This document shows, piece after piece, positions 62,329 through 64,000 of a stretch of DNA of 64,000 nt (its first letter is position 1; each line of letters opens with the position of its first letter). Below the pieces are notes generated by a model, which saw nothing but the letters and a program-made list of their open reading frames with translations, was not told the origin of the DNA and searched no databases. The DNA lies in contig DWYJ01000006.1 of the NCBI GenBank assembly GCA_019118745.1, positions 24,500 to 88,499 of the forward strand, in the 5' to 3' direction. A program made the translations under genes and the position numbers. Origin of the DNA: Candidatus Desulfovibrio gallistercoris. Lineage in GTDB: Bacteria > Desulfobacterota > Desulfovibrionia > Desulfovibrionales > Desulfovibrionaceae.

Positions 62329-63117
62329 TTAACCTCCACAATCGGCGGTGTCGCCGTGCAGTTTGTCGAGCGCGTGGGCAAGGGCAGGCAGGACGGCCGC
62401 CAGGTTTTCCCGTACGGCCTTGAGGCTGCCGGGCAGATTGATGATCAGGCTCTGGCCCAGCACGCCCGCCGTGGAGCGAGAGATGACGGCCCGCGGCGTG
62501 ACGGCCAGACTGGCCGCCAGCATGGCCGCGGCAAAACCGGGCAGTTCATAGTCCAGCACGGACTGCGTGACCTGCGGGGAGATGTCCCGCGGGCTGATGC
62601 CCGTGCCGCCGCTGGTCAGGATGAGGTCGTACTGCTGGCCGAGGGCCAGTTCCGTCAGCAGGGCGCGCAGCTGGGACGGCTCGTCGGGCAGGATGAATCC
62701 CTGGCTGTGACAGAGCGGCAGGGCCTCGGCCACCATCTCCGCCAGCGCCGGGCCGCTGGTGTCTTCCCGCAGGCCGAGGGAGCCCTTGTCCGAGAGGGTG
62801 ATCCAGGCAAGGCTGCGGCCGCTCTTGCGCGGCTCAAGACAAATGTCGCCCACGGGCAGATCCGTGAGGGCGGTGAGCAGGGGGCAGCGCAGGGCGTGTC
62901 CGTCGTCGCAGGCCGGCAGCCAGACGTGCCCCGTCACACGGGCGAAGGGGGTCTCCTCCGCATACAGGGTCGTCCCCACAGGCAGGAAGGGGACGTCCCG
63001 CAGCGGGGGATCCTGCAAAAGATGCGCAGGCAGTCCGAGAGGGCCGCCGCTTTGCGCCGGGGCAAGCGGCAGGCAGTCTTCCGCCGAGCAGGCCCGCAGG
63101 GAAAGTTTCCAGATCAT
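62329..63117 (-). CDS. MogA/MoaB-type molybdopterin protein with N-terminal extension
   Basis: The 262-residue protein has a MoCF_biosynth domain in its C-terminal part (about 100-255): LAWITLSDKGS, LILTSGGTGISPRDISP, and AVISRSTAGVLGQSLIINLPGS. Mog-type proteins adenylate molybdopterin before metal insertion. About 95 N-terminal residues (MIWKLSLRACSAEDCLPLAP and onward) have no counterpart in E. coli MogA and may carry a MOSC-like or unknown domain. It ends 2 nt before the prenyltransferase start. Confidence 0.85.
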   Translation of the reverse strand: MIWKLSLRACSAEDCLPLAPAQSGGPLGLPAHLLQDPPLRDVPFLPVGTTLYAEETPFARVTGHVWLPACDDGHALRCPLLTALTDLPVGDICLEPRKSGRSLAWITLSDKGSLGLREDTSGPALAEMVAEALPLCHSQGFILPDEPSQLRALLTELALGQQYDLILTSGGTGISPRDISPQVTQSVLDYELPGFAAAMLAASLAVTPRAVISRSTAGVLGQSLIINLPGSLKAVRENLAAVLPALAHALDKLHGDTADCGG

Positions 63118-63293
63118 GTACTTCCTCCAGAAGGTTGCGGGAGCGGGCCTTCCGGGCTGTGCGGGGAAGGGTCGCGGGCGCGCCGCGCCATGCGGGCGGC
63201 TTCCGCTCCGGGAAGGACTATTGTAGCGGCAAGCACATTACGTTACAAGTCTGCCCGCGGGGCTGTCCCGCAATCTTTCCGCAAGGAGACATC

Positions 63294-63803
63294 ATGTCGC
63301 AACAATCGACCCATAGTCAGGACCAGACGGCCCACCTCCATGTTCTCGGCACCGGCAAGTTGCCCACGCCGCAGGGCGGGCCCAGCGTGGCCCTGCTGGA
63401 AGCCTTCCCTAACCGCTTCCCCCACAGGCCCTACGTCATCAGCATCAGCTTCCCCGAATTCACGTCCCTCTGCCCCGTGACCGGGCAGCCGGACATGGGC
63501 ACCATCAGCGTGGAATACATCCCCGACGAGCTGTGCGTGGAGTCCAAGAGCTTCAAGCTGTACATGTTCGCCTTCCGCAACCATCAGTCCTTCATGGAGA
63601 CCATCACCAATACGGTGCTGGACGATTTGAACAGCTTGCTGTCTCCCTGCTGGATCCGCGTCAAGGGCTTGTTCGCGCCGCGAGGGGCCACCCATATCCA
63701 TGTCTTTGCCGAGCAGTACAAGGACCTGCCCGGCCCGCGCGCCGCGCTCGTGCGGGAACTGGTGAAGGACTGGAAGAGCGAACCTGATCCGCATCGCCCG
63801 TAG
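63294..63803 (+). CDS. queF: NADPH-dependent 7-cyano-7-deazaguanine reductase
   Basis: The 169-residue QueF of the short YkvM type reduces preQ0 to preQ1 for queuosine. The active-site cysteine is in FTSLCPVTGQPDMGT and the QueF motif is in VESKSFKLYMFAFRNHQSFMET. AAGGAG lies 5 nt before ATG 63294. No preQ1 riboswitch-like fold is evident upstream. Its TAG stop begins the next dispersed repeat. Confidence 0.95.
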   Translation: MSQQSTHSQDQTAHLHVLGTGKLPTPQGGPSVALLEAFPNRFPHRPYVISISFPEFTSLCPVTGQPDMGTISVEYIPDELCVESKSFKLYMFAFRNHQSFMETITNTVLDDLNSLLSPCWIRVKGLFAPRGATHIHVFAEQYKDLPGPRAALVRELVKDWKSEPDPHRP

Positions 63804-63925
63804 CGCGTCCTGCGGGTGCGGACAGCGCCGCCCGGCCGAAACCAAGCGGAAAAACCGCGTTTTTTCCGCGAAACGCCAGGCCGTATGGTTTGAAGCGCAA
63901 AGCGTTTCAAACGGAAAATGCTCTA
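63803..63925. repeat. Dispersed palindromic repeat, copy 8 (left arm lost)
   Basis: GCGCCGCCCGGCC, GCGGAAAAACCGCGTTTTTTCCGC, CGTATGGTTTGAAGCGC, GCGTTTCAAAC and a final GAAAATGCTCTA. It has the same orientation as the copies at 12420 and 19469. Confidence 0.82.
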
Positions 63926-63953
63926 AGGCCTGTTAACACTATTCGTTACGTGT

Positions 63954-64000
63954 TTGGGGGGAAGGGGAACCCCTCCGCCGGCGCGAGAGGGGTTCCCCTT
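63954..64000. repeat. GC-rich hairpin cut by the window edge
   Basis: AAGGGGAACCCCTC (63962-63975) pairs with GAGGGGTTCCCCTT (63987-64000). With the leading TTTGGGGGG it matches the outer arms of the GC-rich repeat family; the right arm continues beyond the window. Confidence 0.65.

Noticed and set aside
63118-63293. A preQ1 riboswitch upstream of queF
   Set aside because: No C-rich loop with an A-rich tail that pairs as in preQ1-I or II could be found; only GC-rich sequence is present.

Overview
The window is about 64 kb of GC-rich chromosomal DNA from a Gram-negative anaerobe. Gene content and order fit Desulfovibrionaceae (a Desulfovibrio piger-like organism): a minimal two-gene SUF system, a lysS-lolCD-bamA block, UbiA/MqnP- and futalosine-type candidates, LPS heptose synthesis, and many amino-acid transporters. 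The genus is an inference; no rRNA or marker gene here fixes it.

Layout. (1) 1-9425: a phage-derived or satellite-like element, all genes leftward. It holds BrnA/BrnT toxin-antitoxin, a membrane protein, an excisionase-like HTH, terminase large and small subunits, a ParB-methyltransferase fusion, a zinc-finger/Toprim primase and a P4-type helicase. It abuts the 3' end of tRNA-Met, a probable attachment site. No integrase, portal, capsid or tail gene is in view. A cluster of TGTCCTG repeats between primase and helicase looks like a replication origin. (2) 9426-13990: tRNA-Met, sufCB, an AT-rich acquired methyltransferase flanked by direct repeats, and hldD. (3) 14063-21993: a leftward glycan operon with a sugar nucleotidyltransferase, DegT aminotransferase, LegB-like 4,6-dehydratase, a three-module glycosyltransferase/methyltransferase and a radical SAM protein. 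(4) 22402-26690: an XRE regulator with a clear operator, a Memo-like protein, an aldehyde dehydrogenase, and a methyltransferase interrupted by an in-frame TGA. (5) 27040-32247: pyrBC with an attenuator and leader peptide resembling E. coli pyrL, a YitT protein, an amidohydrolase and an HPt protein. (6) 32326-40261: a branched-chain amino acid transporter (livKHMGF) and, on the other strand, a polar amino acid transporter. (7) 40414-53458: envelope genes, including a WbaP-like sugar transferase, a glycosyltransferase, fabZ, ompH/skp, an amidase, bamA, lolD, lolC/E and lysS. (8) 53649-63803: an ACT regulator, two secreted paralogues, a UPF0210 protein, a DNA glycosylase, a GlcG protein, a TSUP transporter, a DUF486 protein, tRNA-Thr, darP, UbiA/MqnP, a Mog-like protein and queF.

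Two families of intergenic repeats run through the window. One is about 145 bp, built of successive palindromes with AGAGC(A/G)TTTT-like inverted ends; seven full or near-full copies and at least two partial ones are present. The other is GC-rich with TTGGGGGGAAGG-like outer arms and an internal hairpin with a conserved loop. They account for most of the long non-coding gaps. The strongest leads are these repeat families, the pyrB attenuator, the iteron cluster and the XRE operator.
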